Source: Syntrophomonadaceae bacterium
Lineage (GTDB): Bacteria; Bacillota; Syntrophomonadia; Syntrophomonadales; Syntrophomonadaceae
Direction of reading: 5' to 3'
DNA: 21,379 bases
NCBI GenBank assembly: GCA_030526885.1
Contig: JAUNBV010000001.1
Span: forward strand, 14,778-36,156
Below, one piece after another: positions 7,008 through 13,382 of this stretch (positions are counted from its first letter, which is position 1; each line of letters opens with the position of its first letter). The notes under the pieces are model-generated. The model saw nothing but the letters and a program-made list of their open reading frames with translations, was not told where the DNA came from and made no database searches. A program made the position numbers and the translations under genes.

Positions 7008-8018
7008 TTACGGTTTTTCTATCGCTACCGCGTGAGCCACGGCGGGGATGCTCTCCCCCTGCCAGGAACTGGTGGGGCTCATCAGCGCGCCGGTAGAGAT
7101 GAGCAACACCCGGCCATATTCACCGGCCGCCACCCTTTTCAGCAGCGGGCCGCACAGTATGGCGGCCGAGCAGCCGCACCCGCTGCCGCCGGCATTCACG
7201 TCGGTCTGGCCCTGATACAGCATGACCCCGCAATCCACGAACCCTACTTCCGGCCAGCCGCGCTTCACCAGCATTTCTCCCGCCAGCTCCATCCCCACCG
7301 AGCCCAGGTCGCCGCTCAGGATAAGGTCGTAATCATCGGGGCTGCGCCCCATGTCGGCCAGATGAATGCACAATGTGTCCACAAAAGCCGGCGCCATCGC
7401 CGCGCCCATGTTGGCCGCGTCTTTTTGATTGAGATCGATTACCCGCCCCACGGTGGCGGAGGTGACGCGCGGCCCGTCCCCGGCATCCTGCAGCACCACC
7501 GCTCCGGCGGCGGAGGCAGTCCACTGCGAACAAAGCGCGGGCTGCACCCCCTGCTCCACCGGCACCCGGTACTGGCGCTCGGCGGAATAGTGATGGCTGC
7601 CCGCTGCCGCCACCACGCGCTTAAAATAATCGCCGTCGATAAGCATAGAGCCCAAAAGCATCGATTGCGCCATGGTGGAACAAGCCCCGTACAGCCCCAG
7701 AAAGGGGATGGACAGCTCCCGTGCGGCAAAATTGGAGGAAATGATCTGATTCAAGAGATCGCCCGCCAGCAACAGCTCGGCGTCGCTTGCGATCAGCCCC
7801 TGCTTGCCCAAAGCATTGAGGACGGTCTGCTGCATCATCTTGCTCTCCGCTTGCTCCCACGTTTTTTCGCCCAGCAGATAATCGGGCATCACCCAGTCGA
7901 ATTCCTGTCCCCAGGGGCCGGCGGCTTCCTTTATGCCCACCGTGCTCGACCAACTGGCTATCACCGGCGGATTGCGAAACTCCACCGTCTGCATACCTCT
8001 CTTTTTGACCACGGCCAT
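7008..8018 (-). CDS. spoVAD: Stage V sporulation protein AD (dipicolinic acid-binding, thiolase fold)
   Basis: This is the soluble or peripheral subunit of the SpoVA complex that binds dipicolinic acid. The product is 336 aa, the same as the Bacillus protein (about 338 aa). Visible family features are FRNPPVIASWSSTVGIKEAAGP near the start (written here in part), DYLLGEKTWEQAESKM, LLAGDLLNQIISSNFAAREL, FLGLYGACSTMAQSM (the thiolase-type Cys position), GSHHYSAERQYR, SATVGRVID, and near the end SGDLGSVG and AGGSGCGCSA. The start at 8018 is preceded by AAAGGAGGG and lies 17 bp after spoVAC. The product is expected at the inner forespore membrane. No anomaly seen. Confidence 0.96.
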   Translation of the reverse strand: MAVVKKRGMQTVEFRNPPVIASWSSTVGIKEAAGPWGQEFDWVMPDYLLGEKTWEQAESKMMQQTVLNALGKQGLIASDAELLLAGDLLNQIISSNFAARELSIPFLGLYGACSTMAQSMLLGSMLIDGDYFKRVVAAAGSHHYSAERQYRVPVEQGVQPALCSQWTASAAGAVVLQDAGDGPRVTSATVGRVIDLNQKDAANMGAAMAPAFVDTLCIHLADMGRSPDDYDLILSGDLGSVGMELAGEMLVKRGWPEVGFVDCGVMLYQGQTDVNAGGSGCGCSAAILCGPLLKRVAAGEYGRVLLISTGALMSPTSSWQGESIPAVAHAVAIEKP

Positions 8019-8035
8019 ATACCCCGTACCCTCCT

Positions 8036-8503
8036 TTATAAAATCAACAGAAACTTTATCAGGCCCACCACCACGGCGGCGGTGAAGCCAAACAGCAACG
8101 TGGGGCCGGCGATGCTGAAAATTTTGGCCCCCACCCCAAAGATGTACCCCTCTTTCTTGAACTCGATAGCCGAGGCCACGATTACATTGGCAAAGCCGGT
8201 GATGGGCACTATCGACCCCGCTCCGGCGAAAGTGCCGAGCTTGTCATATAGCCCCAGGCCGGTGAAAAGAGCCCCCAGGAATATCATGATGACCGCCGTC
8301 ATCGCGTTGGCGTTCTGAATCGTCATCCCCATGCTTTGCATCCAATTGAAAAAAAGCTGGCCGATAACGCAGATGGCCCCGCCCACCGCAAACGCCGCCA
8401 GCGCATGTTTGACATAGGGCGGTTTGGGCATCACCTTCTGCACTAAATGGTCGTATTCCGCCTGCTCGGCGGCCTTTAACATTTCCTGTCCGGTAGTTTC
8501 CAT
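8036..8503 (-). CDS. spoVAC: Stage V sporulation protein AC (SpoVAC)
   Basis: This is a membrane subunit of the SpoVA dipicolinate channel; in Bacillus SpoVAC acts as a mechanosensitive channel in germination. It is 155 aa, close to the usual 150. After a charged cytoplasmic leader (YDHLVQKVMPKPPYVKH) come helices around AFAVGGAICVIGQLFFNWM, AMTAVIMIFLGALFTGLGLY, the conserved GAGSIVPITGFANVIVASA, FKKEGYIFGVGAKIF, and a final helix GFTAAVVVGLIKFL. The start has a strong GAGGAGG site. It is the first gene of a six-gene minus-strand cluster and is divergent from the DUF4349 lipoprotein gene; the 167-bp divergent region should carry its promoter. No convincing sigma-F/G -10 and -35 pair was found by eye. 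Confidence 0.96.
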   Translation of the reverse strand: METTGQEMLKAAEQAEYDHLVQKVMPKPPYVKHALAAFAVGGAICVIGQLFFNWMQSMGMTIQNANAMTAVIMIFLGALFTGLGLYDKLGTFAGAGSIVPITGFANVIVASAIEFKKEGYIFGVGAKIFSIAGPTLLFGFTAAVVVGLIKFLLIL

Positions 8504-8670
8504 TATCCACGCCTCCTCGTTAGCTAAATTGTGCGCCGGGAGCGCAGAAAATATGCGGGCAGGAGAAAGGAAAGCCCATAACGAAACGTATTAGGTACAG
8601 AACGCAGGGGACGAGGTGAGCATCGATTCCGCCTGCAGCAAATAATGGTATTTATGAAGGAGGGAAAAGC

Positions 8671-9666
8671 ATGATGAACTTATGGGGACATAAACGACGG
8701 CGCTGGGTCACCGCGCTCGCGCTCACGGTGTTGCTGGCGTTCGTTCTGGCCGGCTGCGGCGGCAGCGGAGGCCCCCCCACCGATTCGGCGGAAGGAAAGT
8801 CGTATAGCCAAAGCGTGGAAATGCCGGCGGCGGAACCGGAGGCCGCCTATGACCAGGACGGTTTCAATCACTATTACGACCAGCCCAAAGAAGACGCGAT
8901 TGAGGAAGAAAGCGCGCCTGCCACGGGCGCAAGCGACGGCAACGCCACCGAACTGGTGCAGGAAAAGCTGATCTACACCGCCCATATCAGCGTGGAGACC
9001 CTTGACTTCGAGCGCTCCCGCGACCTGTTGTTAAACCTTATCGCCCGGCAAAACGGCATCATTCAGTCGCAGACCTTCAACGACGACACCTCGCTGACCC
9101 GTTACAATGATAACGACTACAAACGGCGCAGCATGAACGTAGTGGCCCGAGTGCCCTCCGCCAACTATGACGCTTTCGTCGGCGCGATGGGGGATATCGG
9201 CTATATCCGCAACAGCAACTCCAGCGTGGACAACATCAGCCAGCGCTACTACGACACCCAGACCCGCTTAAGCAGCCTGCGGATACAGGAGGAACGCCTG
9301 CTGGAAATGATGCGCCAGTCCACCACGGTAGAGGAAATGATCCAGGTGGAATCCGCCCTGTCCAACGTGCAGTATGAAATCGACCGCAACACCACCGATC
9401 TGAGATACATGGACCGCGACGTGGCCTATTCCACCGTCACCGTCTACCTGTCGGAAGTACATGAATACAGCAACGTCCCCACCCACCGGCTGAACTTCTG
9501 GGAACGCCTGGTCAAGAGCCTATCCGGCTCCTGGAACTTCCTGCTGACAGCTCTGGAAGGCCTGTTGGTAGCGGTTATCTACATCCTGCCCTTTGCCGTC
9601 ATCGCCTTTGTCATCGTCTTGCTGATAAGGAAAACCATGCGTAAACGCAGACAGAATAAGGAATAG
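8671..9666 (+). CDS. DUF4349 domain lipoprotein
   Basis: This is a membrane-anchored lipoprotein of unknown function. The N-terminus has a positively charged stretch (KRRRW), a hydrophobic helix and a clear lipobox LAGC with C29 as the lipid-modified residue. A low-complexity acidic linker follows (about 30-95). The DUF4349 domain (PF14257, about 97-260) includes KLIYTAHISVET, ARVPSANYDAFVGAM, VDNISQRYYDTQTRLSSLR, a helical coiled-coil-like section (EERLLEMMRQSTTVEEM) and DVAYSTVTVYLSEV. One transmembrane helix (about 285-320) and a basic tail (RKTMRKRRQNKE) end the protein, a usual layout for this family. The start has GAAGGAGGG. The gene stands alone and ends at a shared bidirectional terminator. 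Family members are common in Firmicutes envelopes; no enzymatic role is known to me. Confidence 0.88.
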   Translation: MMNLWGHKRRRWVTALALTVLLAFVLAGCGGSGGPPTDSAEGKSYSQSVEMPAAEPEAAYDQDGFNHYYDQPKEDAIEEESAPATGASDGNATELVQEKLIYTAHISVETLDFERSRDLLLNLIARQNGIIQSQTFNDDTSLTRYNDNDYKRRSMNVVARVPSANYDAFVGAMGDIGYIRNSNSSVDNISQRYYDTQTRLSSLRIQEERLLEMMRQSTTVEEMIQVESALSNVQYEIDRNTTDLRYMDRDVAYSTVTVYLSEVHEYSNVPTHRLNFWERLVKSLSGSWNFLLTALEGLLVAVIYILPFAVIAFVIVLLIRKTMRKRRQNKE

Positions 9667-9684
9667 TTAAGGGATACGGACCAT

Positions 9685-9740
9685 AAAGCGGAGCTTGCCC
9701 TTTAGCCCTGAAGCTAAGGTGGTAAGCTCCGCTTTTATTC
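9685..9740. terminator. Bidirectional intrinsic terminator between convergent genes
   Basis: A perfect 12-bp stem, AAAGCGGAGCTT (9685-9696) with AAGCTCCGCTTT (9724-9735), encloses a 27-nt loop and is followed by a T-rich stretch on the plus strand. The A-rich 5' side gives a short U run on the minus strand as well. It sits between the converging DUF4349 and peptidase genes and can serve both. Confidence 0.8.
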
Positions 9741-9769
9741 CTATTTTTTCGGTTGCTGCCTTTATGGCG

Positions 9770-10543
9770 CTAGATGATCCCCGCGGCTTTCATCATGATT
9801 TCCGCGGCTTCCAGTTGACGGTTCACCCGCAGCGAGAGTTTGTCCTTGGTACAGGTTTCAAGAATAAAGGCGTTGGCTCCGCTCAGAGCGGCGGCGCGGG
9901 CGAGACTGCCGCCGGCGGGATAGCGCAGCAGGGAAAATTTCTGCGAGCTTTTGCTGATGTCCTTATTCAGCGTGTTCACTATTTTTTTGGCGGTGGAGGC
10001 CATCGTGCCGGAGGGGTAATAGATGACCGACTGCCCCACCGAATCGCTCACTTTGGAATAGCCATAGCCCTCGTGCATGTCCATCAGCCAGTCCACATCG
10101 TAATCCCGCACCACTTTCATGATGTCTTTAGCCAGGGTGCCCTTGGCGCTCCCCTTCTTGCTGGTAGGAAACTGACGGTTCAGGTCGGTGTAGCCGGAGG
10201 CGGTGCGCTTGCCGGCGTCAATAGCCGGAACGTTGGCGCGGGGGATAACGATCAGCTTGCCCTTTTTGATATTATAGTCCGTGAGTTTACCGGCGGCGGT
10301 ATAACCCGCTTTTTCGTTGCCGTGGACGCCGCCCACGATCATTACCGTGGGGCCTGCCTTGCCGCTGTCGATTATGTACATCTTGGTCGCGAATTTGGTG
10401 CCGGAGGCCAGGGTCTTTACCGTAACCTGGTTGTCGGCCGCCCACGCGGGGGCGGCGGGAACCGCTACCGCCAAACACAGCAGCACCGCCACCAACAGGG
10501 CCGACATACTTCGAGTCCACACTGGGCTTGTCCTTTTATTCAT
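9770..10543 (-). CDS. Secreted succinylglutamate desuccinylase/aspartoacylase-like zinc metallopeptidase (M14-related)
   Basis: This is an exported 257-aa protein of the AstE/AspA fold (PF04952-like), related to M14 carboxypeptidases. The start was set at 10543 (MNKRTSPVW) because GAGAGGA lies just upstream and this gives a proper signal peptide: a basic start, a helix (MSALLVAVLLCLAVAVP), and an AWA cleavage site at about residue 35. A frame to 10591 exists but adds a non-signal leader. Candidate zinc ligands are H74 and E77 in GGVHGNEKAG and H157 in MDMHEGY. Other family motifs are VIPRANVPAID, DLNRQFP (120-126) and the likely catalytic E229 in FILETCTK. The substrate, perhaps a cell-wall or peptide amide bond, cannot be told. 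The gene is single and convergent with the DUF4349 gene. Confidence 0.85.
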   Translation of the reverse strand: MNKRTSPVWTRSMSALLVAVLLCLAVAVPAAPAWAADNQVTVKTLASGTKFATKMYIIDSGKAGPTVMIVGGVHGNEKAGYTAAGKLTDYNIKKGKLIVIPRANVPAIDAGKRTASGYTDLNRQFPTSKKGSAKGTLAKDIMKVVRDYDVDWLMDMHEGYGYSKVSDSVGQSVIYYPSGTMASTAKKIVNTLNKDISKSSQKFSLLRYPAGGSLARAAALSGANAFILETCTKDKLSLRVNRQLEAAEIMMKAAGII

Positions 10544-10674
10544 GTTTTGTTCATTCCTCTCTTTTAATAGTTTACTTAGCATGCGAAGCACTAAATAGCA
10601 TTTTCAACATAAATTTACTATTTCCTGTCTTATTTTGTCGGTAAATAATGTATATTAAGGAATATATGGGCATG

Positions 10675-10704
10675 AAAAAGCGGCGCTGAGTTTATCAACG
10701 CCGC
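10675..10704 (-). terminator. Intrinsic terminator after the coat gene pair
   Basis: Read on the minus strand, GCGGCGTTGA pairs with CTCAGCGCCGC sequence (10680-10704; 10-bp stem with one G-T pair and a 5-nt loop), followed directly by TTTTT (complement of 10675-10679). It lies 26 bp beyond the stop of the CotF-like gene. Confidence 0.8.
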
Positions 10705-10729
10705 CGGAAATGGTTTATGGAATTTAGGG

Positions 10730-10993
10730 TTATACCCCCAGTTGGTGCCTTACGCTCTGAACCTGGGAGGGCTCGGCCGGGCCGGCGGGCTGGTAATAGC
10801 CCTTCTGTGCGGCCAGCTGGAACAGCTGATATTGGAACTGTTCGTCACCGTTGCGGGTCTGCTGCAGAGTGGTGCGCAACTGCTGATTGGCGGTCTGGGC
10901 TATCATACCGGCATAGCTGCTGAGACTGCCGTTGATCATGGACAGGATGTCGTTGGCCATTTCCTTGTCCTGCATTTCAAAGCCTCTATTCAT
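10730..10993 (-). CDS. CotF-like spore coat protein
   Basis: This small 87-aa protein resembles the C-terminal half of CotF family coat proteins (PF07875). The middle is a glutamine-rich helical region (SMINGSLSSYAGMIAQTANQ, then LRTTLQQTRNGDEQFQYQLF) ending AAQKGYYQPAGPAEPSQ; the KGYYQPA sequence is characteristic of the family. The start at 10993 follows GGAAGGAAG; an internal Met seven codons later is a less likely alternative. It is 21 bp downstream of a second CotF-like gene and followed by a strong terminator, so the two form a bicistronic unit. The product is expected in the mother cell, deposited in the spore coat. No cysteine or enzymatic motif is seen. Confidence 0.82.
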   Translation of the reverse strand: MNRGFEMQDKEMANDILSMINGSLSSYAGMIAQTANQQLRTTLQQTRNGDEQFQYQLFQLAAQKGYYQPAGPAEPSQVQSVRHQLGV

Positions 10994-11014
10994 TATTCTT
11001 CCTTCCTTTCCTGG

Positions 11015-11197
11015 CTAGTTCAAAAAGCTGATGAGTTTGTTGCGGGTGTCACAGGCGGACTGCGCCGACTGCTGAAACATCTGTTTGAGCTGCGAGTCAG
11101 AGCACATCTGGGCATAGCTGTGAAGCTTCTTCTCCGCAGTGGCGTGCGCGCCGATCAGGTGCCTCAAATTCTGTAATTCCAGTTGGTTCAGTTGCAT
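11015..11197 (-). CDS. Small CotF-like spore coat protein
   Basis: A 60-aa, helix-forming protein (MQLNQLELQNLRHLIGAHA, then AEKKLHSYAQMCSDSQLKQM, QQSAQSACDTRNKLISFLN). It resembles the short proteins that accompany CotF genes and may pair with the downstream gene to make up one CotF-like four-helix unit. The start at 11197 is chosen because AAAGGAG lies 8 nt upstream and the family begins at this Met; a frame to 11266 adds a leader unlike the family. Two cysteines (in QMCSD and SACDT) could cross-link in the coat. It is the first gene of a two-gene unit. Confidence is high that it is a gene and moderate for the coat assignment. Confidence 0.78.
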   Translation of the reverse strand: MQLNQLELQNLRHLIGAHATAEKKLHSYAQMCSDSQLKQMFQQSAQSACDTRNKLISFLN

Positions 11198-11254
11198 GGG
11201 ATTCGCTCCTTTCAAATAATTGAAGTTCCTCCCATAGATTGCGCCCCCGCCGCG

Positions 11255-11261
11255 CATACTA
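11255..11261 (+). promoter_or_regulatory. Possible sporulation sigma -10 element upstream of the 39-codon ORF
   Basis: CATACTA at 11255-11261 matches the -10 shape of sigma-E/sigma-G promoters. CATAG lies 17 bp upstream, a weak and slightly far -35 match. It is flanked by CCGCG and CGCGG arms. The evidence is a short match only. Confidence 0.25.
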
Positions 11262-11329
11262 TACATATAAATCGCGGTACAGCGCGCGCACGGGCCGCAA
11301 ATAATATGAAAAAACGAAGGGGATAGGTA

Positions 11330-11449
11330 ATGAAATCGGCATCGGCATATCCGGAAAGCTACGAAGAATTCCTCGCCCGTACCGGTATGGACGAGGGCGA
11401 GGATAGCTTTGACACCTATATCTTTTCCTGCATGACGAGGGAGTTTTAG
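11330..11449 (+). CDS. Possible small protein of 39 residues
   Basis: A short frame starts at ATG 11330 after GAAGGGGATAGG and ends at TAG 11447-11449. The peptide begins MKSASAYPESYEEFLARTG and continues MDEGEDSFDTYIFSCMTREF. It is acidic, rich in aromatic and glutamate residues, and looks more protein-like than random (no low-complexity or arginine-rich GC artefacts). It lies alone on the plus strand between the coat gene pair and the helicase, with a candidate sporulation -10 element about 70 bp upstream. I do not recognise a family. The chance of a random ORF of this length is real, so confidence is moderate. Confidence 0.42.
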   Translation: MKSASAYPESYEEFLARTGMDEGEDSFDTYIFSCMTREF

Positions 11450-11478
11450 GCAACGTGGGCCCTATGCGGCCCTGATGA

Positions 11479-13080
11479 TTACTCTTTGGGGGCCGGTGTT
11501 TTTTGGCGGCGATTGCCGTGGCTGCGGCGGCGGCCGCCGCCGTTGCGGGGCGTGCCCACATCGCTGTGGCTGAAATTCTCAAATGCGCGGTAGACCTCGT
11601 CCACATACAGCATGGGTACCTCTACAAAGGTGGATTCGGCGTGAATATCGATGTCGCCTACTTCCTTTTCGCTCAGGCTGGTATGCTGCACGAGATAGTC
11701 CGCCAGCCGGCGGGGGTGCAGGCCCTGATTGCGGCCCACCTGCAATTCCACATGCACGATGCCGGCCTGCTCCGCGCTCAGATCGGCGGTCTCCAGCTCC
11801 GGTTCATCGGAGGCCAAAAGCATCAGCGCCGCGGCCAGAACGGCAGGGGCTTCATGGCGGGTGAGCAATTCCGCGGCCATGGCTTCATAGGTGCGGCTGC
11901 CTTCGCCCAGAGCTTTTTCCACCCGATCCATCAGGTTATCGTTGCGGCGCACCACGGCGTCTCCATGGCTGGGCAGTACCCGCGGGGTTATCTTCATGCC
12001 GATATGGCGCTCGATGGTGCGCAACTGCTTGATCTGGTTGGGCTCCACCATGGAAATGGCGATGCCGCTGCGCCCGGCGCGGCCGGTACGGCCAATGCGA
12101 TGGACGTAGCTGTCGGGGTCGTCGGGCAGATCGTAATTGAACACGTGTGTCACCTGCTCCACGTCCAAGCCCCGCGCGGCCAAATCAGTGGCCACCAGTA
12201 TGCTCACCTTACCGCTGCGGAAGCGGTGCATCACCTGATCGCGCTCCCGCTGCGACATATCGCCGTGCAAACTCTCGGCGGCATAGCCTTTATTGTTCAA
12301 TACCCGGCACAGCTGATCCGCGCCGCGCTTGGTGCGGCAAAAAACCAGGCTGACCTCGGGGCGGTCCACATCCACGATGCGGCAAAAGGTCTCGATTTTC
12401 TTGCGGGGGTTTACCTGACAGTAATACTGGTCGGTGAGCTCCACGGTCAGGGTATCGGCCTCCACCCGCACGATCTGCGGGTCCTGCATATAGCGGCGGG
12501 CGATTTTTTGCACGTCGCCGTCCAGGGTGGCGGAAAACAGAAACGTCACCCGCTCGCGGGGCACAAAGGACATAATCTTGTCAATATCGGGCAAAAAGCC
12601 CATATCCAGCATTTCATCGGCTTCGTCCAGCACCACGAATTTCAGCGAGCCGGGGCGGATACTGCCGCGCCAGAAGTGGTCGATAAGCCGTCCGGGGGTA
12701 CCCACCACGATTTCGGGGCTATATTCCAGCCCCCGCAATTGGATGCCGATATCCTGCCCGCCGTAGATGGGAATGCTGTGTATCTTTAAGCCTTCGCCCA
12801 ATTCCTCGATCTCCGTGGCCACCTGTACCGCCAGCTCACGGGTAGGGCATATCACCAGCCCCTGCAAGCCGCCCCCCGGTTCCATGGTGTTGAGCATGGG
12901 GATGCCAAAAGCCGCCGTCTTGCCGGTACCGGTCTGCGCCTGTCCCATGATATCCCGCCCGCTCATGGCGATAGGGATGGCCTGCACTTGGATGGGGGTG
13001 GGCGTTTCATAGCCTTTTTTGGCGATGGATTTCAACAGCGCCTCTTTTAATTCAAATTCCTTAAATGTTACGTTTTTCAA
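11479..13080 (-). CDS. DEAD-box ATP-dependent RNA helicase with DbpA-type RNA-binding domain
   Basis: This is a DeaD/CshA-type RNA helicase that remodels rRNA and mRNA structure; relatives act in ribosome assembly, RNA decay and cold adaptation. All core motifs are present: the Q motif TPTPIQVQAIP (about 26-36), AQTGTGKT (48-55), PTRELAVQ (79-86), TPGRLIDH (128-135), DEAD (152-155), SAT (183-185), VFCRTKRGAD (246-255), ATDLAARGLDV (298-307) and HRIGRTGRAGR (327-337). Residues of about 445-510 (VHVELQVGRNQGLHPRRLA, later VGDIDIHAESTFVEVP) look like the DbpA RNA-binding domain (PF03880). A basic tail (GGGRRRSHGNRRQ) ends the protein. The start is TTG at 13080, placed by GAGGAGG 8 nt upstream and by the conserved opening KNVTFKEFEL. 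It is a single-gene unit with a TATAAT-like promoter upstream. Confidence 0.93.
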   Translation of the reverse strand: MKNVTFKEFELKEALLKSIAKKGYETPTPIQVQAIPIAMSGRDIMGQAQTGTGKTAAFGIPMLNTMEPGGGLQGLVICPTRELAVQVATEIEELGEGLKIHSIPIYGGQDIGIQLRGLEYSPEIVVGTPGRLIDHFWRGSIRPGSLKFVVLDEADEMLDMGFLPDIDKIMSFVPRERVTFLFSATLDGDVQKIARRYMQDPQIVRVEADTLTVELTDQYYCQVNPRKKIETFCRIVDVDRPEVSLVFCRTKRGADQLCRVLNNKGYAAESLHGDMSQRERDQVMHRFRSGKVSILVATDLAARGLDVEQVTHVFNYDLPDDPDSYVHRIGRTGRAGRSGIAISMVEPNQIKQLRTIERHIGMKITPRVLPSHGDAVVRRNDNLMDRVEKALGEGSRTYEAMAAELLTRHEAPAVLAAALMLLASDEPELETADLSAEQAGIVHVELQVGRNQGLHPRRLADYLVQHTSLSEKEVGDIDIHAESTFVEVPMLYVDEVYRAFENFSHSDVGTPRNGGGRRRSHGNRRQKTPAPKE

Positions 13081-13124
13081 CCGGGAACCTCCTCAAATCG
13101 TTTCCTTAAAAATCATATCAGAAT

Positions 13125-13130
13125 ATTATA
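13125..13130 (-). promoter_or_regulatory. -10 element of the helicase promoter
   Basis: On the minus strand a perfect TATAAT lies about 45 bp upstream of the TTG start of the helicase gene. No good TTGACA-like -35 is seen at 16-18 bp (closest is TAGTAA), so the promoter may be weak or need an activator. Confidence 0.4.
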
Positions 13131-13173
13131 GCACGTTTCCTTAGGTATTACTAACCGTTTATGAAAAATGGGC

Positions 13174-13241
13174 GCGTGGGCCTGTGGATAAGTTAAATTC
13201 CCAACTGGTTGGGTTTTTGTTGAGCGTGCGCCTGTGGATAA
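13174..13241. repeat. 18-bp direct repeat containing two perfect DnaA boxes
   Basis: GCGTGGGCCTGTGGATAA (13174-13191) is repeated as GCGTGCGCCTGTGGATAA (13224-13241), with one mismatch. Each copy ends in TGTGGATAA, the exact complement of the consensus DnaA box TTATCCACA. The copies start 50 bp apart in the same orientation, and a palindrome, CCCAAC-tg-GTTGGG, lies between them (about 13199-13212). Binding by DnaA is inferred from the consensus only. There is no dnaA, dnaN or other replication gene in the window. Confidence 0.6.
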
Positions 13242-13253
13242 CTCCCCGCAGCG

Positions 13254-13288
13254 CAAAAAAGCTTCCCGGTTCAATGGCAAGGAAGCTT
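13254..13288 (-). terminator. Intrinsic terminator hairpin (distal of two)
   Basis: On the minus strand AAGCTTCC (13281-13288) pairs with GGAAGCTT (13259-13266), followed by a T run (complement of 13254-13260). It lies just beyond the stronger terminator at 13324-13371, so it acts as a backup against reading into the DnaA-box element and the helicase gene. Confidence 0.6.
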
Positions 13289-13323
13289 ATTAAAGCGGAG
13301 TTCACGAGCTGCATGGGGGCGAT

Positions 13324-13371
13324 AAAAAAGACCGCCCCCGCCGCCCGCGAGGCGGCACGGCGAGGGCGGTC
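13324..13371 (-). terminator. Strong intrinsic terminator of the YcdB/SLH gene
   Basis: On the minus strand GACCGCCC (13364-13371) pairs with GGGCGGTC (13330-13337); the GC-rich loop can pair internally, and TTTTTT follows directly. It starts 12 bp after the stop codon of the surface-protein gene. Confidence 0.85.
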
Positions 13372-13382
13372 GGGAAGGGTGT

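Larger units (their letters stand above)
13081..13382. other. Non-coding stretch with helicase promoter, DnaA-box pair and two terminators
   Basis: No real gene is seen in this 302-bp stretch. From left to right it holds the helicase promoter candidate (-10 near 13125), an 18-bp direct repeat carrying two perfect DnaA boxes (13174-13241), an intrinsic hairpin (13254-13288), and the strong terminator of the YcdB/SLH gene (13324-13371). Frames of 60-110 codons crossing it are products of these elements. Confidence 0.65.

Noticed and set aside
7032..8318. 428-codon plus-strand frame over spoVAD and spoVAC
   Set aside because: Antisense to two well-recognised sporulation genes; composition typical of a shadow frame.
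11503..12789. 428-codon plus-strand frame opposite the helicase
   Set aside because: Antisense to all helicase motifs; no homology seen.
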